Shown: positions 1 through 10,624 of the stretch, one piece after another
Position numbering within the stretch: position 1 is the stretch's first letter
Layout of the letters: every line of letters begins with the position of its first letter
Source: JBBDJB01 sp040880125
GTDB taxonomy: Bacteria > Planctomycetota > Planctomycetia > Pirellulales > JBBDJB01
Direction of reading: 5' to 3'
Assembly (NCBI GenBank): GCA_040880125.1
Contig: JBBDJB010000018.1
Coordinates: forward strand, 310,001-374,000
Length of the DNA stretch: 64,000 nucleotides
Made by a program: the position numbers and the translations under genes
The notes under the pieces: generated by a model
The model's database searches: none
Seen by the model: only the letters and a program-made list of their open reading frames with translations
What the model was told of the DNA's origin: nothing

Positions 1-531
1 GGTGATGCGCTTCTCGACGAGCCGGCGGTCGACTTCGAGCTGCTTTTCACCCGGCCCACGCATGCCGATGCCCATCTTCAGCCGGGACAAGTGGGACCAC
101 ATCTGCTTGAGGCGCGGCAGCGAGTACTCAAGCTGGGCCAGTTCGACCGCCAAGCGAGCCTCGTGCGTTTGCGCACGGCTGGCAAAGATGTCGAGAATCA
201 CCTCGGTCCGATCGAGGACCTTGGCATTGAGGGCTTTCTCGAGATTGCGGGTTTGGGCCGGAGAGAGATCGTTGTCGAACAACACCACGTCCGCGTCGTG
301 CGCGCTCACGACTCCTTGCAGTTCTTCCAGCTTGCCCTTGCCGATGTAGGTGGTGCGGTCGGGCACTTGCCGCCGCTGGAGCAGTTCTCCGACCACGCGA
401 GCTCCGGCGGTGCGTGCCAAGCCTCGCAACTCGTCGAGGGGGTCGTCGACCGGCACCGCCTTTGGCAGAAGAACGCCTACGAGTACCGCCGCCTCGCGAG
501 CGACGCCGTCAGCCCGATTCAGTTCGTACAC
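1..531 (-). CDS. hflX: GTPase HflX, N-terminal part (cut by window edge)
   Basis: This is the first 177 residues of HflX, a ribosome-associated GTPase involved in splitting or rescuing stalled ribosomes. The visible part is the HflX N-terminal domain, with the family pattern TYIGKGKLEEL near residue 69 and GPGEKQLEVDRR near residue 159. The G domain lies beyond the left edge. I place the start at a GTG because AGGAGG stands 12 bases upstream and the protein then begins VYELNRAD, as expected for the family. The frame runs unbroken to base 1, so nothing suggests a broken gene. The product is cytoplasmic. Confidence 0.9.
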   Translation of the reverse strand, partial: MYELNRADGVAREAAVLVGVLLPKAVPVDDPLDELRGLARTAGARVVGELLQRRQVPDRTTYIGKGKLEELQGVVSAHDADVVLFDNDLSPAQTRNLEKALNAKVLDRTEVILDIFASRAQTHEARLAVELAQLEYSLPRLKQMWSHLSRLKMGIGMRGPGEKQLEVDRRLVEKRIT

Positions 532-1116
532 GATAAGCCGGGTCCTCCTGTGCAGGTGTCGAGGAAAAAAGCTTCCTCTATTTACAAATATAACGTCGTG
601 GATCTTCGCTACTAGCGAATTCGTCGTATCTTCAATCTGACTAACAGCTTGCACTGAGTCGGACAGGTCAGCGGCTGCCGGGCTGAGGCACGGATGCGTT
701 GGCAACCTTTTTCAACGCGCTCTTCAGGGGGGGCCCCATGTTCGTTGAAGAATGCACCGTCCCTATGCTGTTTTTGCAGGGCGAATCCCATTCTTTTTGC
801 AACACCTCCCTTTTTGAACTGTTACGAAACTCCGCTGCCTGCCGGTCGCACCTCCTGCGGAAATCTACCGTGCTGAAGAAGCAATGTTAGTGCAAAAACA
901 CCTGCCGATTCCGATCGCCGCCAGCTTCCCGGTGCGGGTGGCACTGCCGTGCAAGTCCCGATATCCAGCGAATAGCCGCCGAAATCGCCGTTTCCTATTG
1001 TAGGCGCCGACCCATGAAAAGCAAGTCATTTTTTGTACTGTATTCCTCAGCCGTCGACGAGCCCGTTCGACGCCCCCTGGGCGCTACTGATTAGACGGAC
1101 CGGCCCGCGATTCGGT
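532..1116. other. Intergenic region upstream of hflX
   Basis: No convincing gene is visible. The stretch must hold the hflX promoter. It contains a short inverted repeat (561-566 with 573-578) in the hflX leader and one copy of the GGGGCCCC-centred palindromic element at 711-749. The rest shows no structure I can name. Confidence 0.5.
711..749. repeat. Palindromic intergenic element, copy 1
   Basis: Seven-base arms TTCAACG (711-717) and CGTTGAA (743-749) flank a core containing GGGGCCCC. The left arm and core match a second element at 32349-32396 almost base for base, so the two are copies of one dispersed family. No gene overlaps it. Confidence 0.6.
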
Positions 1117-2376
1117 TCACCGCTGCTGGCCTGCATCCGCAGAGTACACCGGCTGGCCACGGAGCCAGACCTCGCGGACGCGAGAGACCTGATCCAGCAG
1201 CAGCTCGTGGGGCTCCTCCCCCCTGCCCTGCGGGAGTCCGACGACGGTGAGATTCGCCCAGTTGCCCGGCCGCAGCGTTCCGGCGGCGTCACCCTGCCCG
1301 AGCGCGACGGCGCCGGCCCGCGTGCCCAGGGCAAGTAAGTCGTGAGGTCTTACGTCCGGGTGGTGCGCGGCGAGCCAGCGCAGCTCCGACCAAAGGCTCA
1401 GATCGGGGTTAGACGCCCGGCTGTCGGTGCCTACCGCCACGTTGACGCCCAGCGCCAGCGCTTTGGCCAGTGGATAGCGCTGATGGTCGAAGTACGCGTG
1501 CGTTCGCGGGCAGTAGATGAGCGACATGCGGTTACGCTGTGCGGCGAGCAACTCCAGCTCTTCGTTGTCGAGATAGTTGCCATGAATAACGAGCACGTGT
1601 TTGGCCGCGGCGAGACGCTTTAGGTAGTCGAGCGGCCGCGAGCCGCGCGGGATCGCGCCCTCATCCCACATGCTTCGCTCCTGGAGCAGCTCTTGAAACG
1701 GACCGTCACCGTCGCGCAGCAGGCGCAATTCCTCGGGCGATTCGGCCAAGTGAAACGCGATGGGGATCTTCCGCTGGACCGACAGCTCCGCCAGGCGCGA
1801 GACCAGCTCCGGATGCACGGTATACGGTGCATGGGGACAGAGGCCGTGCGCCAGTTGCGGCGGTGCGTCGGGTGCATCGAGTTTTTCCAACACGGCTGTC
1901 AGCGCCGACTGCCAGCGCAATCCGGAAAAGCCGATCACCTCCAGCAGCGCCACCACGGCCGCAGAGCGGGCGCCCGATGCGTAGTCGGAGAATTGCCCGC
2001 AAGCGATCTCGCCGATCGTTGTCGCTCCGCCCGCCAGGCACTCCGCCAGCCCCCGGGCGATGGCCGCCGAAGGCACGGCTGGACGAGCCAGCCGCGGCAC
2101 CCGGCGCGAGCGATGGGCGATGACCAGGCGAATCCAATCCGGCAGCGGCATGCCGCGCGTGCCTAGCGGCCGATCGAGATCGCTGAATTCCAGATGCGCG
2201 TGGGCGTTGACCAGGCCCGGCAGAATGGCCGCCTGCCCGAGGGCACGGGGCGTCGTGGAGAAGACATTTTCCCCCACCGCCACGATCCGCTTACCCTCAA
2301 CGCAGACGACGGCATCCTCCAGCGGCGCGGCGTCCACCGGAAAGACATATCGGGCTCGCAGGGCACAGCGATTCAT
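1117..2376 (-). CDS. Amidohydrolase, probable aminodeoxyfutalosine deaminase (MqnX-type)
   Basis: This is a 419-residue metal-dependent amidohydrolase. The binuclear-type TIM-barrel ligands are visible: HAH at residues 59-61, a PHAPY motif at 182, HLAE at 209, HGNY at 265 and GTDSR at 317-321. In the futalosine menaquinone route, MqnX deaminates aminodeoxyfutalosine, and members look like this. The assignment leans on context: mqnA and mqnC lie upstream on the same strand, separated by the two ABC exporter genes. I chose the ATG at 2376, where the protein starts MNRCALRARYVF. The longer frame to 2631 adds a low-complexity Arg-rich stretch. An SAH or guanine deaminase-like activity is the main alternative. 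Confidence 0.65.
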   Translation of the reverse strand: MNRCALRARYVFPVDAAPLEDAVVCVEGKRIVAVGENVFSTTPRALGQAAILPGLVNAHAHLEFSDLDRPLGTRGMPLPDWIRLVIAHRSRRVPRLARPAVPSAAIARGLAECLAGGATTIGEIACGQFSDYASGARSAAVVALLEVIGFSGLRWQSALTAVLEKLDAPDAPPQLAHGLCPHAPYTVHPELVSRLAELSVQRKIPIAFHLAESPEELRLLRDGDGPFQELLQERSMWDEGAIPRGSRPLDYLKRLAAAKHVLVIHGNYLDNEELELLAAQRNRMSLIYCPRTHAYFDHQRYPLAKALALGVNVAVGTDSRASNPDLSLWSELRWLAAHHPDVRPHDLLALGTRAGAVALGQGDAAGTLRPGNWANLTVVGLPQGRGEEPHELLLDQVSRVREVWLRGQPVYSADAGQQR

Positions 2377-2441
2377 CACCGCTGGAGCATAACACGGAGG
2401 AGGGATGCGGGGACAGCAGTCTGGCCCCAGCCCTTTCGGGC

Positions 2442-4742
2442 CTAAACCACTTCGGATGGCGAACTCGCCGACTGGTGGTCGAGAACTTCCTGGAACTGTT
2501 CCTCGCTCGACTTCTGGTAGGGGAGCCGTCGGAACCAGACGAGCAGGCCGCAGGCTGCCACCAGGCAAATGACCGTCACCGGCCACTTGTAGACGCCGCC
2601 TCCGTCTTCGACGGCCAGGCTCTGCAGCCACCCCAGCGGCGGATATCGCTCGGCGAGCGCGGGTTGCTTGGAGGCGGCATCCAGCAGGATCATCAGACCG
2701 TTATGCGTCATGTGCATCAGGATGCACGCCAACAGGCTGCCGCTCTGGATCGCCACGAAGGCCAGCACAGCGCCGGTCAGCGTGGCGGTGATCGATTGCT
2801 GCAGGATCGGGTGGGCCAGCCCGAAACCGATGGCGCTGATGGCGATCGCCCAGCTCTTGTGACCGATGTGCCGCAGACCGGAGAGGATGAAGCCGCGGAA
2901 GGCGATTTCCTCGCACAGCGCCGGCAGCACTGCGATCAACAGCAGCGTCCACCACAGGGACGGGGCCTGATCGAGCAACTCGGAGATGCGGCCGATCTGC
3001 GTTTCGATCTCCTTGCCCGGCGGGTAAAGTTGCTGCACGTACTCACTCAGTTGCAAAACCACCGGGTGCAGAAACACCGCCAAGAGCACGGCCGCCGGCA
3101 CCGTTGTCCATTTTACGGGGCGGCGCATCAGCAGCGTCTGGCGCGGACTGCTGGTGAGCAGGATAGTCATCAACAGGGCCGGAAGCGCGATCACCACGAC
3201 CTGCGAGACGAAGGTCAGCGCCGCCAGGTCGTTGAAGTTCTCCGGCGGGCGCAAGGCGAGGTTCATGAAAAACTGGATCATGAAGATCAGCAGGATGCAG
3301 CAGAACGCCTCGGCGATGCTCGGCGTAGGCCCGCGGTCGCGCATCAGCCGCCGCAGCCAGAGGCCCAAGTCGAGACGTTCGCTCTCGCGGAACAGCACGC
3401 TCTCCGAATTGAACTGGTCGACCGCCCAGCGGATGGCAAACAGGCAGCAGGTGAGCGTCACCGCGACCACCGGCAGAACAAACGGCAGCGCCTGCATGGT
3501 GTTGCCTTCGAGCATTGTGCGCAATAGCAGCACCACTCCGGTGATGGGGATCAGGCTGTTGCCGAGATTCAGCTCGACGCCCGGGGCCATCGGCATCACC
3601 ATCAGCGGCATGGTGATCAGCAGCAGCGGCATCAGGTAATACTGCCCCTCTTTCGTGCTGCGGGCAAAAGCCGCCAGCGCGAGGCACAGGGCGCTGAACA
3701 GAGCCGAAACCGGAATCAAAGCGAGAAGCAGCCACAGGGCGGCCGAGGGCGGCGGCGCCGCGAGAGGGGCGCCCGAGCCGAGGGTGCCAAGTCGGTTGAG
3801 CTGCGCCAGGATGAACGTCCCGGTGAGTGCCATGCTGGCCAGGTTCAATACGGCCGTGGCGATGCTGAAGCTCATCACTGTCAGCAGCTTTCCCCAGACG
3901 ATCTCGACGCGTTCGGCGGGGCTGCTGAGCAGGGTTTCGAGCGTTCCGCGTTCCTTCTCGCCGGCGCACAGGTCGACCGCCGGATAAAATGCGCCGGTCA
4001 GTGCCCAAATCAAGAGCACAAACGGCAGCAGCTTGGACCACATGGCCGCGTCGCGGTGCCCCTTTTCCGCCAGGTCCTGCCGATCGAATTGAAACGGCTT
4101 GACCACCCGTGGCGGGACATTCGTCACCTCCAGATTCTGCTCGACGATCTGTTGTTCCCAGACGTGCAGCACGCTGGTGACGCGGGCGTGGGCGATCTGC
4201 GATTTCTCGCTGGCGGTGTTGTGAAAGATGAGCGGATCAACCGGCTCGACCGCGGCGAGTTCTGGCGGGGTGTCCGGATCTTCAGCATCTTCCTCATTGA
4301 GGAGCTGATCGCGGAATCGCTCCATCCGCTCGCCAAATCCCGGCGGGAAGTAGAGCAGCAGGTGGTATTCGCCTTCCTGCACGAGCTGCCGGGCCTGCTC
4401 CAGCGTGAGGGCAGCTCGATTCCCCTCGGCTTGAGGGCCGACGCCGAAGTCGAGCTGCAACAGGTCGACCTCTTGCGTTTCCTCCGGAGCGAACATCTCC
4501 ATCGAAAAGCGGCTGTCGTCAAACAGCGGCGGGAAACCCTCCAGCTCGTCCAGCTCGGACTCGCCCAGCACCAGCACTTTGGTCGGGTGCTCGCGCATGA
4601 ACTGGGTGATCTGAAAGAAACTCATCCCAATCAAGGGATACAGCAGCAGCGGCACCACGACGATCATAATCAGCGTGCGCCGATCGCGAAGCTGATCGCG
4701 AATCTCGCGCGAGAGGATCAGTCGAACGTTGAGCCAATTCAT
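2442..4742 (-). CDS. ABC-2 type permease fused to a CPBP intramembrane protease (NatB-like)
   Basis: This 766-residue membrane protein has two parts. Residues 1 to about 450 are an ABC-2/NatB-type permease, with the opening MNWLNVRLILSREIRDQL, a large extracellular loop and a multi-helix block after residue 230. The C-terminal part, from about residue 540, is a CPBP (Abi/Rce1-like) domain with the glutamate pair and arginine in EEIAFRGF near 611 and HMTHN near 677. The ATPase gene lies 34 bases upstream, so both should form one exporter. The substrate is unknown; relatives of NatAB move sodium ions or peptides. What the protease acts on cannot be read from sequence. Confidence 0.85.
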   Translation of the reverse strand: MNWLNVRLILSREIRDQLRDRRTLIMIVVVPLLLYPLIGMSFFQITQFMREHPTKVLVLGESELDELEGFPPLFDDSRFSMEMFAPEETQEVDLLQLDFGVGPQAEGNRAALTLEQARQLVQEGEYHLLLYFPPGFGERMERFRDQLLNEEDAEDPDTPPELAAVEPVDPLIFHNTASEKSQIAHARVTSVLHVWEQQIVEQNLEVTNVPPRVVKPFQFDRQDLAEKGHRDAAMWSKLLPFVLLIWALTGAFYPAVDLCAGEKERGTLETLLSSPAERVEIVWGKLLTVMSFSIATAVLNLASMALTGTFILAQLNRLGTLGSGAPLAAPPPSAALWLLLALIPVSALFSALCLALAAFARSTKEGQYYLMPLLLITMPLMVMPMAPGVELNLGNSLIPITGVVLLLRTMLEGNTMQALPFVLPVVAVTLTCCLFAIRWAVDQFNSESVLFRESERLDLGLWLRRLMRDRGPTPSIAEAFCCILLIFMIQFFMNLALRPPENFNDLAALTFVSQVVVIALPALLMTILLTSSPRQTLLMRRPVKWTTVPAAVLLAVFLHPVVLQLSEYVQQLYPPGKEIETQIGRISELLDQAPSLWWTLLLIAVLPALCEEIAFRGFILSGLRHIGHKSWAIAISAIGFGLAHPILQQSITATLTGAVLAFVAIQSGSLLACILMHMTHNGLMILLDAASKQPALAERYPPLGWLQSLAVEDGGGVYKWPVTVICLVAACGLLVWFRRLPYQKSSEEQFQEVLDHQSASSPSEVV

Positions 4743-4776
4743 CGGTGACGGTACTGCTGGCGTTTGCGCGGGCGGA

Positions 4777-5553
4777 TTAGACGGTGGTGGGCGACGGCGG
4801 AGCCGGATTTCGCGCTTGGTCGTATTGGGAGATCAACTGAAAGAACAGCTCTTCCAGGTCACGCTCCTCGTGCCGGTCGCGAAGCATTTCAAGCTCGCCC
4901 TCGGCCAGGATGCGGCCGCGGTGCATGATCGCGATCCGATCGCACAACCGTTCCGCCTCGCGCATGATGTGCGTCGAGAAAATGATGCACTTGCCCTGCT
5001 CGCGCAGCTCGGCAACGGTCTTCAGCAGCGCGCGGGCGACCAGCACATCCAGGCCCGAGGTGGCTTCGTCGAAGATCAACACGGGCGGATCGTGGACCAC
5101 GGCCCGGGCGATCGATACCTTTTGCTTCATGCCGGTGGACATCTTTGCGCCGAGCAGGTCGCGGATTTCCTGCATCTGGAACCGCTCGAAGAGGTCTTCC
5201 ATGCGCTCCGAAAGATCTTCGTCGGCCATGCCGTAAAGCCGGCCGAAGTACTCGACCATCTCCCAGGCGGTCATGCGGTCGTAGACGGCCGTGTTGGCCG
5301 AAACGAAGCCGATCTGGTGCCGCACGAGCGACGGCTGGGTGAGGACGTCGAAGCCCGCCACGCGTGCGGTGCCGCTGGTGGGCCGCAGCATGGTGCTAAG
5401 GATCCGCAGCGCAGTCGTTTTGCCGGCCCCGTTGGGGCCCAGCAGGCCGTAGATCTCGCCCGGATGGGCCGAGAAGCTTACCTCGTCGAGAGCCAGGATT
5501 TGGCCCCGCCGCAGATCGGCGTAACTCTTGGTCAGGCGGTCGACTTCGATCAT
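4777..5553 (-). CDS. ABC transporter ATP-binding protein (NatA-like)
   Basis: This is a 258-residue nucleotide-binding subunit. It shows Walker A GPNGAGKTT near residue 40, the signature STGMKQKVSIARA, Walker B VLIFDEATSGLD and the switch histidine in IIFSTHIM. It resembles NatA/CcmA-type ATPases that pair with ABC-2 permeases. The permease-protease fusion gene follows 34 bases downstream, and mqnC ends 106 bases upstream. No strong Shine-Dalgarno precedes the ATG, but the protein begins MIEVDRLTKSY, the standard family start. Confidence 0.88.
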   Translation of the reverse strand: MIEVDRLTKSYADLRRGQILALDEVSFSAHPGEIYGLLGPNGAGKTTALRILSTMLRPTSGTARVAGFDVLTQPSLVRHQIGFVSANTAVYDRMTAWEMVEYFGRLYGMADEDLSERMEDLFERFQMQEIRDLLGAKMSTGMKQKVSIARAVVHDPPVLIFDEATSGLDVLVARALLKTVAELREQGKCIIFSTHIMREAERLCDRIAIMHRGRILAEGELEMLRDRHEERDLEELFFQLISQYDQARNPAPPSPTTV

Positions 5554-5659
5554 GGCACCGCGAGCTGCCGAAACGGGGAGTGCGGACGAAGAGCGGATGC
5601 GTCGTGGCAGCTCGCGGGGCGTGGCGCCGAGCTCGCCTACATTCAGCCTACAGCGAATC

Positions 5660-6752
<1,093 letters not shown>

Positions 6753-6775
<23 letters not shown>

Positions 6776-7598
6776 ACTCGTCCAGTTCGGTGCGAGTCGA
6801 CTTGGGGAGGGCGGGCTGCTGGCGGTCGGGAACCAAGCCGAGCTCGACTGCTCGGCGGTAAAACCGCTGGAGGCCCTGCCGCTCCCGCGGCCCGAGGTAG
6901 AAGTGCAGATTGTCGCGCAGGTAGGAAAGGCACTGCGGCCGGGTCAGCCCGAAGTGGGCCGCCTGCTCGGCGGCGATCTCGGTCAGCGCCGCCACGCCCT
7001 GGTCGCGTGCCTGGGCCAGCAGCGATTCGAGCTTATCCGTATTCACACCCGGCCGCGCCACCCACATGGCGAAGACAAACGGCAAGCCGGTCCACCGGCA
7101 CCACTCGTCGCCCAGGTCCCACACGTCGTGAAAGCTCCCGCTGGGGGAGTGCATGGCCCGGTCGCCGATCAGCAGCACGCCATCGGCATCGCAGTCCTCC
7201 AGCCCGTCGCCGATCGGCAGCGACACCAGTTCAGGCCGCAGGCCAAAGCGGCCGTGCAGCAGGATTTGCACGAGGGCGGCGCTGGTCCGCGAGCCTTCGT
7301 CCAGCGCCAGGCAAGTGATCTTATCGACCGGCCGCCGGCAGAACAGCTTGACGCTGAGCACCGGCCCGCGGCAGCCGATGCAGGCGTCCGAGACGACGCG
7401 ATAGTCGGCCGCGAGCCAGTACTCGATCGAAGGGATCAACGCCACGTCGAGCTCGTCGGCCGCCAGTCGGTCGGCCAGCCGGCTCGGCAGATCGAACACC
7501 AACTCGATCTGGCCGGCCCGCTCGGCCAGGCGGTGGATGAGCGGCTTCGTGTTCAGGTAATTGACGGCTCCGATGCGCCGGGCCAGCCGATCGTTCAT
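6753..7598 (-). CDS. mqnA: Chorismate dehydratase, menaquinone biosynthesis
   Basis: MqnA converts chorismate to 3-enolpyruvylbenzoate, the entry step of the futalosine pathway. The 281-residue protein has the periplasmic-binding-protein-like fold of the family, with the N-terminal pattern RIGAVNYLNTKPLIH and the downstream DVALIPSIEYW. I moved the start to the ATG at 7598 because AAGGAG stands about 10 bases upstream. The upstream in-frame codons have no such site. The 3' end overlaps mqnC by 23 bases. It is the first gene of the minus-strand block that continues to the amidohydrolase at 1117. Confidence 0.88.
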
Positions 7599-7950
7599 GA
7601 AGGAACCGCTCCTTGCTGCGGCCAATGGCTGCGGGTGGACGGGAGGGAGACACTCGGCGCGGCATGCGCGGCCACCGGAAAGACCTCGATTATAAGGGGC
7701 CCCTCTGGCGGGGAAAAGGGCGCCGTGCCCTGCTCCGCTCTACTGAGGATTTAACCGTGAAGAGGAGGTTGCGTTAACGGGATGGAAAGTCGGGTAGCAC
7801 CGGTTGTCTTCAACCGGTGCCGCGCAGCAGCAAGAGGCATCGCCGGACGACTCACGAGGGTAGCACCGGTTGTCCCAACCGGTGACGCTTCAGGAGGCGC
7901 TGCTTGGAAAAGGTGAGCAGTGGCACCCGGCGAAGCATCGCTCGAACATG
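7599..7950. other. Intergenic region between mqnA and the GlsB-like gene
   Basis: No gene is seen. The stretch must contain the promoter for mqnA and carries two near-identical hairpins at 7792-7888. Nothing else stands out. Confidence 0.5.
7792..7888. repeat. Two copies of a CACCGGTTG/CAACCGGTG hairpin element
   Basis: Two units, at 7792-7821 and 7857-7888, share GGGTAGCACCGGTTGT followed by CAACCGGTG. Each folds as a perfect 9-bp stem (CACCGGTTG with CAACCGGTG) and a 3-4 base loop. They lie downstream of the minus-strand GlsB-like gene and upstream of mqnA. No U-tract follows, so a classical terminator is unlikely. They look like members of a dispersed palindromic family. Confidence 0.7.
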
Positions 7951-8229
7951 TCAGGCGCGGCGGCGGCCGGAGATCAAGCTGATCAGCGCGACAAAGAGCG
8001 TGGCGCCGATGATCGACCAGATGACGGGAAAGTGGCTACCCTCGTTGAGCTCGATCCTGAACAGCTCCGGCAGGCCGGTCTGTTCGGCGAGCCAACTCCC
8101 CAGCAGTGCGCCGATGAAGCCCAGGGCAATCGACGCCAGGCATCCGCCGCGCGAAAAGCCGACCAGCGCCTGGGCGATCGAGCCGCAGATGCCGGCGATC
8201 AGCAGCAGCAACAGGAACTTGAGCAACAC
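7951..8229 (-). CDS. GlsB/YeaQ/YmgE-like small membrane protein
   Basis: This is a 92-residue inner-membrane protein with three hydrophobic segments. It has the glycine-rich helix pattern of the transglycosylase-associated/GlsB family (LLIAGICGSIAQALVG, then a Gly-rich second helix). The role of that family is poorly defined and often tied to stress. I prefer the GTG at 8229, which follows GAGG with 8-base spacing and puts the first helix at the N terminus. A GTG at 8253 would add eight charged residues and has no ribosome site. It starts 34 bases after the M50/HlyD gene stop and may be co-transcribed with it. Confidence 0.75.
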   Translation of the reverse strand: MLLKFLLLLLIAGICGSIAQALVGFSRGGCLASIALGFIGALLGSWLAEQTGLPELFRIELNEGSHFPVIWSIIGATLFVALISLISGRRRA

Positions 8230-8263
8230 GGCTTCGCCCTCGCGCGCTGACACTGTCCGGCGT

Positions 8264-10510
8264 TTACAGATGGAAGTTGAACGTGCGCGTCAGGTAGCGC
8301 CAAAACCGCTGGCCGAGCGTTTGCGGCCGCGTGTGGATCTTTGCGATGCCGCTGGAGCCGACGCGCAGTCCGCGGACGGCCTCCGGCAGCGGAACCGTTG
8401 CTTCGTACGAGATTGTCATCGGCACTTCTCTGCCCGATTCGTCGGTCATCGTAGGAACCTCGCCGCCCGCCTTGTTGGAGAGCGACTCGGGCGTGCCCTG
8501 CATCTTGATCTGCGAGAATTCCTCGATCTTGCTCGTGTACGTCTTGCCCGGCCGCTGCTCAAACATCAGTTCGACCGTGCGGCCTTCTCCGACCGACGAG
8601 ATGACAAACTCAATATCGTCCTGCGTCACGATGAGATTGCCTTCGAGCCGGCTGGGATCGCCGATCTCGCACAGCTTCACGCTCTGGTCGAGATAGGCGC
8701 CGACGTTCGATTCATCCAGCGGCGATCCGGACCACTTGGGGAGCTGCCCGCCCTGCTGCTTTTGCGATTTGACGCTCCTGGCCGGAATCACCGTGCCGGA
8801 GACCGGTGCCACGACGGTGAGCTTCTTCGCCTCTTGCTGTTTCTCGACGAGTTGATCGACCAGTGAGAGGCTGTCTTCCTGAACGCGTTCTAACTCGCCG
8901 CGCGCCACCGGGCTTTCGTGTACCGTCCGATTCAGCGTTTCGAGACGGGTTTCGGTTGCCTTGTGCTGACCCTGTAGCTCGGCCAGTGTGATCAACACGT
9001 CGAGATTCTCCAACTCAGCCAACGGAGTCCCCTGCTCTACATAGTCCCCGGGTTCGACGTGAATGGCCTGGAGCCTACCGGGCACTTCCACGTAAACCGA
9101 CGCGCCGTCGGCCACCTGAACCTCGAACGGGCTCATCACGTGGTGCGGCAGCGGAATAAAGACGATGGCGCACAGGATCAGTGCGATCACCGCCAGCGAG
9201 GCAGCAAGACGCGGCTTTTTCACTTTCTCCAGCCTCCCAGGCACATAAAAGAATTTCCCCATTTTGTAGAGCGGAATCACCACCAGCCCGATGAGCGACA
9301 TCAGGGCGAGCATCTGCCCGATGACTTTCAATCCGTACGGCTCGAAGACCTTGTTGAGGAACATCAAGATCATCGCCAGCACGAACCAGCGGTAAACGGC
9401 CGCGGCGATCGAGTAAGAGATAAAAAAGCCGTGGTTGCGCTGCGGCAGGAAGGGATCGTCGGGCTCTTCCAGGCCGAGCATCAGCGAGCCCGCCTTGCGG
9501 CTGAGCAGCGAACTGGCCTTCTGCCGCAAGTTGGGAATCTCGACGATGTCCGCCAGGATGTAATAGCCGTCGTAGCGCAGCAGCGGATTGCCGTTGAAGA
9601 GGATCGTGCTGATCGAGGCGACGAACATCGTGCTCAGCGCCAGGTGGTTGAGCGTACCCGGCTCGGTGAACCACCAGATGAAGGTGGCGATCGCCGCCAT
9701 CAGGACTTCGATATAGATGCCTGCGACGCCAATTGCCGCGCGGTGCCATTTGTTCGGCAGCAGCCACGAGTCGGAGACGTTGCAGTACAGGCACGGCGTG
9801 AGCACCAGCAGCATCACGCCGATCTCGTGGCATTCGCCGCCGAAGTGTTTGCACGTCAGTCCGTGGCCGAACTCGTGGATGATTTTCGTGACACCCAGGG
9901 CTATGCCCAGCATGAGCCAATTGTCTGGCCCGAAGAACTGGTGAAAGCCCGGCAGGCGCGACTGAAAGACCTCGAACTGCACGGCTACCAGCAACAGCGC
10001 CGCGAGCATCAAGGCCAGCGACATAATGACCGTCGCCCGATGGTAGAGGAACCGGACGAACGGATACATCTTGTCGAGCAGCCGCTCCGGATCGATGCCG
10101 CGGAACTGGATGGCCAAGAGATTGCTCATCTTGCCCAGCACCTGCTTCCGCACGCGTTCGTCGCGGCGCTTTTTAAGCTGCTTGCCCTGACCGTGCGCGT
10201 TGGAGACGATCAGCCCGCTCTGGTGGAGCTGACCCACGAACTGCTGGAGATCTTCGACCTTGATCTTGCGCGGCGGAAACTCCTCCTCGAACCGCTTCTT
10301 GATCTGGTCGAGGCTCGACTGGCCGTCGATCATCTGCAGGATCGCGTACTCTTCCTCCTGAAAGCGGAAGTAGTTCTGCCCGATCGGTTCCTTCACCACC
10401 CAGTAGCGGCGGCCCTGGTAGTACATGTCCTTGGCCGTCAGATCACGGCGCACGCGCATCCGCAACTTGCGGGCGGAACTGGAGACCAAGCTGTCAGCAA
10501 GCGTAACCAT
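8264..10510 (-). CDS. M50-type metalloprotease membrane protein with HlyD-like C-terminal domain
   Basis: This 748-residue protein combines three parts. An N-terminal region of about 110 residues resembles the PqqD-like/winged-helix segment of such hybrids. A multi-helix M50 (site-2 protease-like) domain has the zinc motif HEFGH near residue 212 and a CLYCN patch near 239. A C-terminal HlyD/lipoyl adaptor domain (about 450-740) has a coiled coil near 510-560. Planctomycetes often pair such proteins with a second HlyD-type protein, here the next gene upstream (10625-12730). Together they are probably a cell-envelope export or processing device. The substrate is not visible. Confidence 0.8.
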   Translation of the reverse strand: MVTLADSLVSSSARKLRMRVRRDLTAKDMYYQGRRYWVVKEPIGQNYFRFQEEEYAILQMIDGQSSLDQIKKRFEEEFPPRKIKVEDLQQFVGQLHQSGLIVSNAHGQGKQLKKRRDERVRKQVLGKMSNLLAIQFRGIDPERLLDKMYPFVRFLYHRATVIMSLALMLAALLLVAVQFEVFQSRLPGFHQFFGPDNWLMLGIALGVTKIIHEFGHGLTCKHFGGECHEIGVMLLVLTPCLYCNVSDSWLLPNKWHRAAIGVAGIYIEVLMAAIATFIWWFTEPGTLNHLALSTMFVASISTILFNGNPLLRYDGYYILADIVEIPNLRQKASSLLSRKAGSLMLGLEEPDDPFLPQRNHGFFISYSIAAAVYRWFVLAMILMFLNKVFEPYGLKVIGQMLALMSLIGLVVIPLYKMGKFFYVPGRLEKVKKPRLAASLAVIALILCAIVFIPLPHHVMSPFEVQVADGASVYVEVPGRLQAIHVEPGDYVEQGTPLAELENLDVLITLAELQGQHKATETRLETLNRTVHESPVARGELERVQEDSLSLVDQLVEKQQEAKKLTVVAPVSGTVIPARSVKSQKQQGGQLPKWSGSPLDESNVGAYLDQSVKLCEIGDPSRLEGNLIVTQDDIEFVISSVGEGRTVELMFEQRPGKTYTSKIEEFSQIKMQGTPESLSNKAGGEVPTMTDESGREVPMTISYEATVPLPEAVRGLRVGSSGIAKIHTRPQTLGQRFWRYLTRTFNFHL

Positions 10511-10624
10511 GTATTACAGACGGCCCATGTAAGGGCGTTGAAAGTGTTCTTCGTTAGCCATTTTGCGCCAAGCGGCTCAATCCGGCGGCGGCCGGAAGCG
10601 CATGAACGGTCCACAGTCGCCCGA

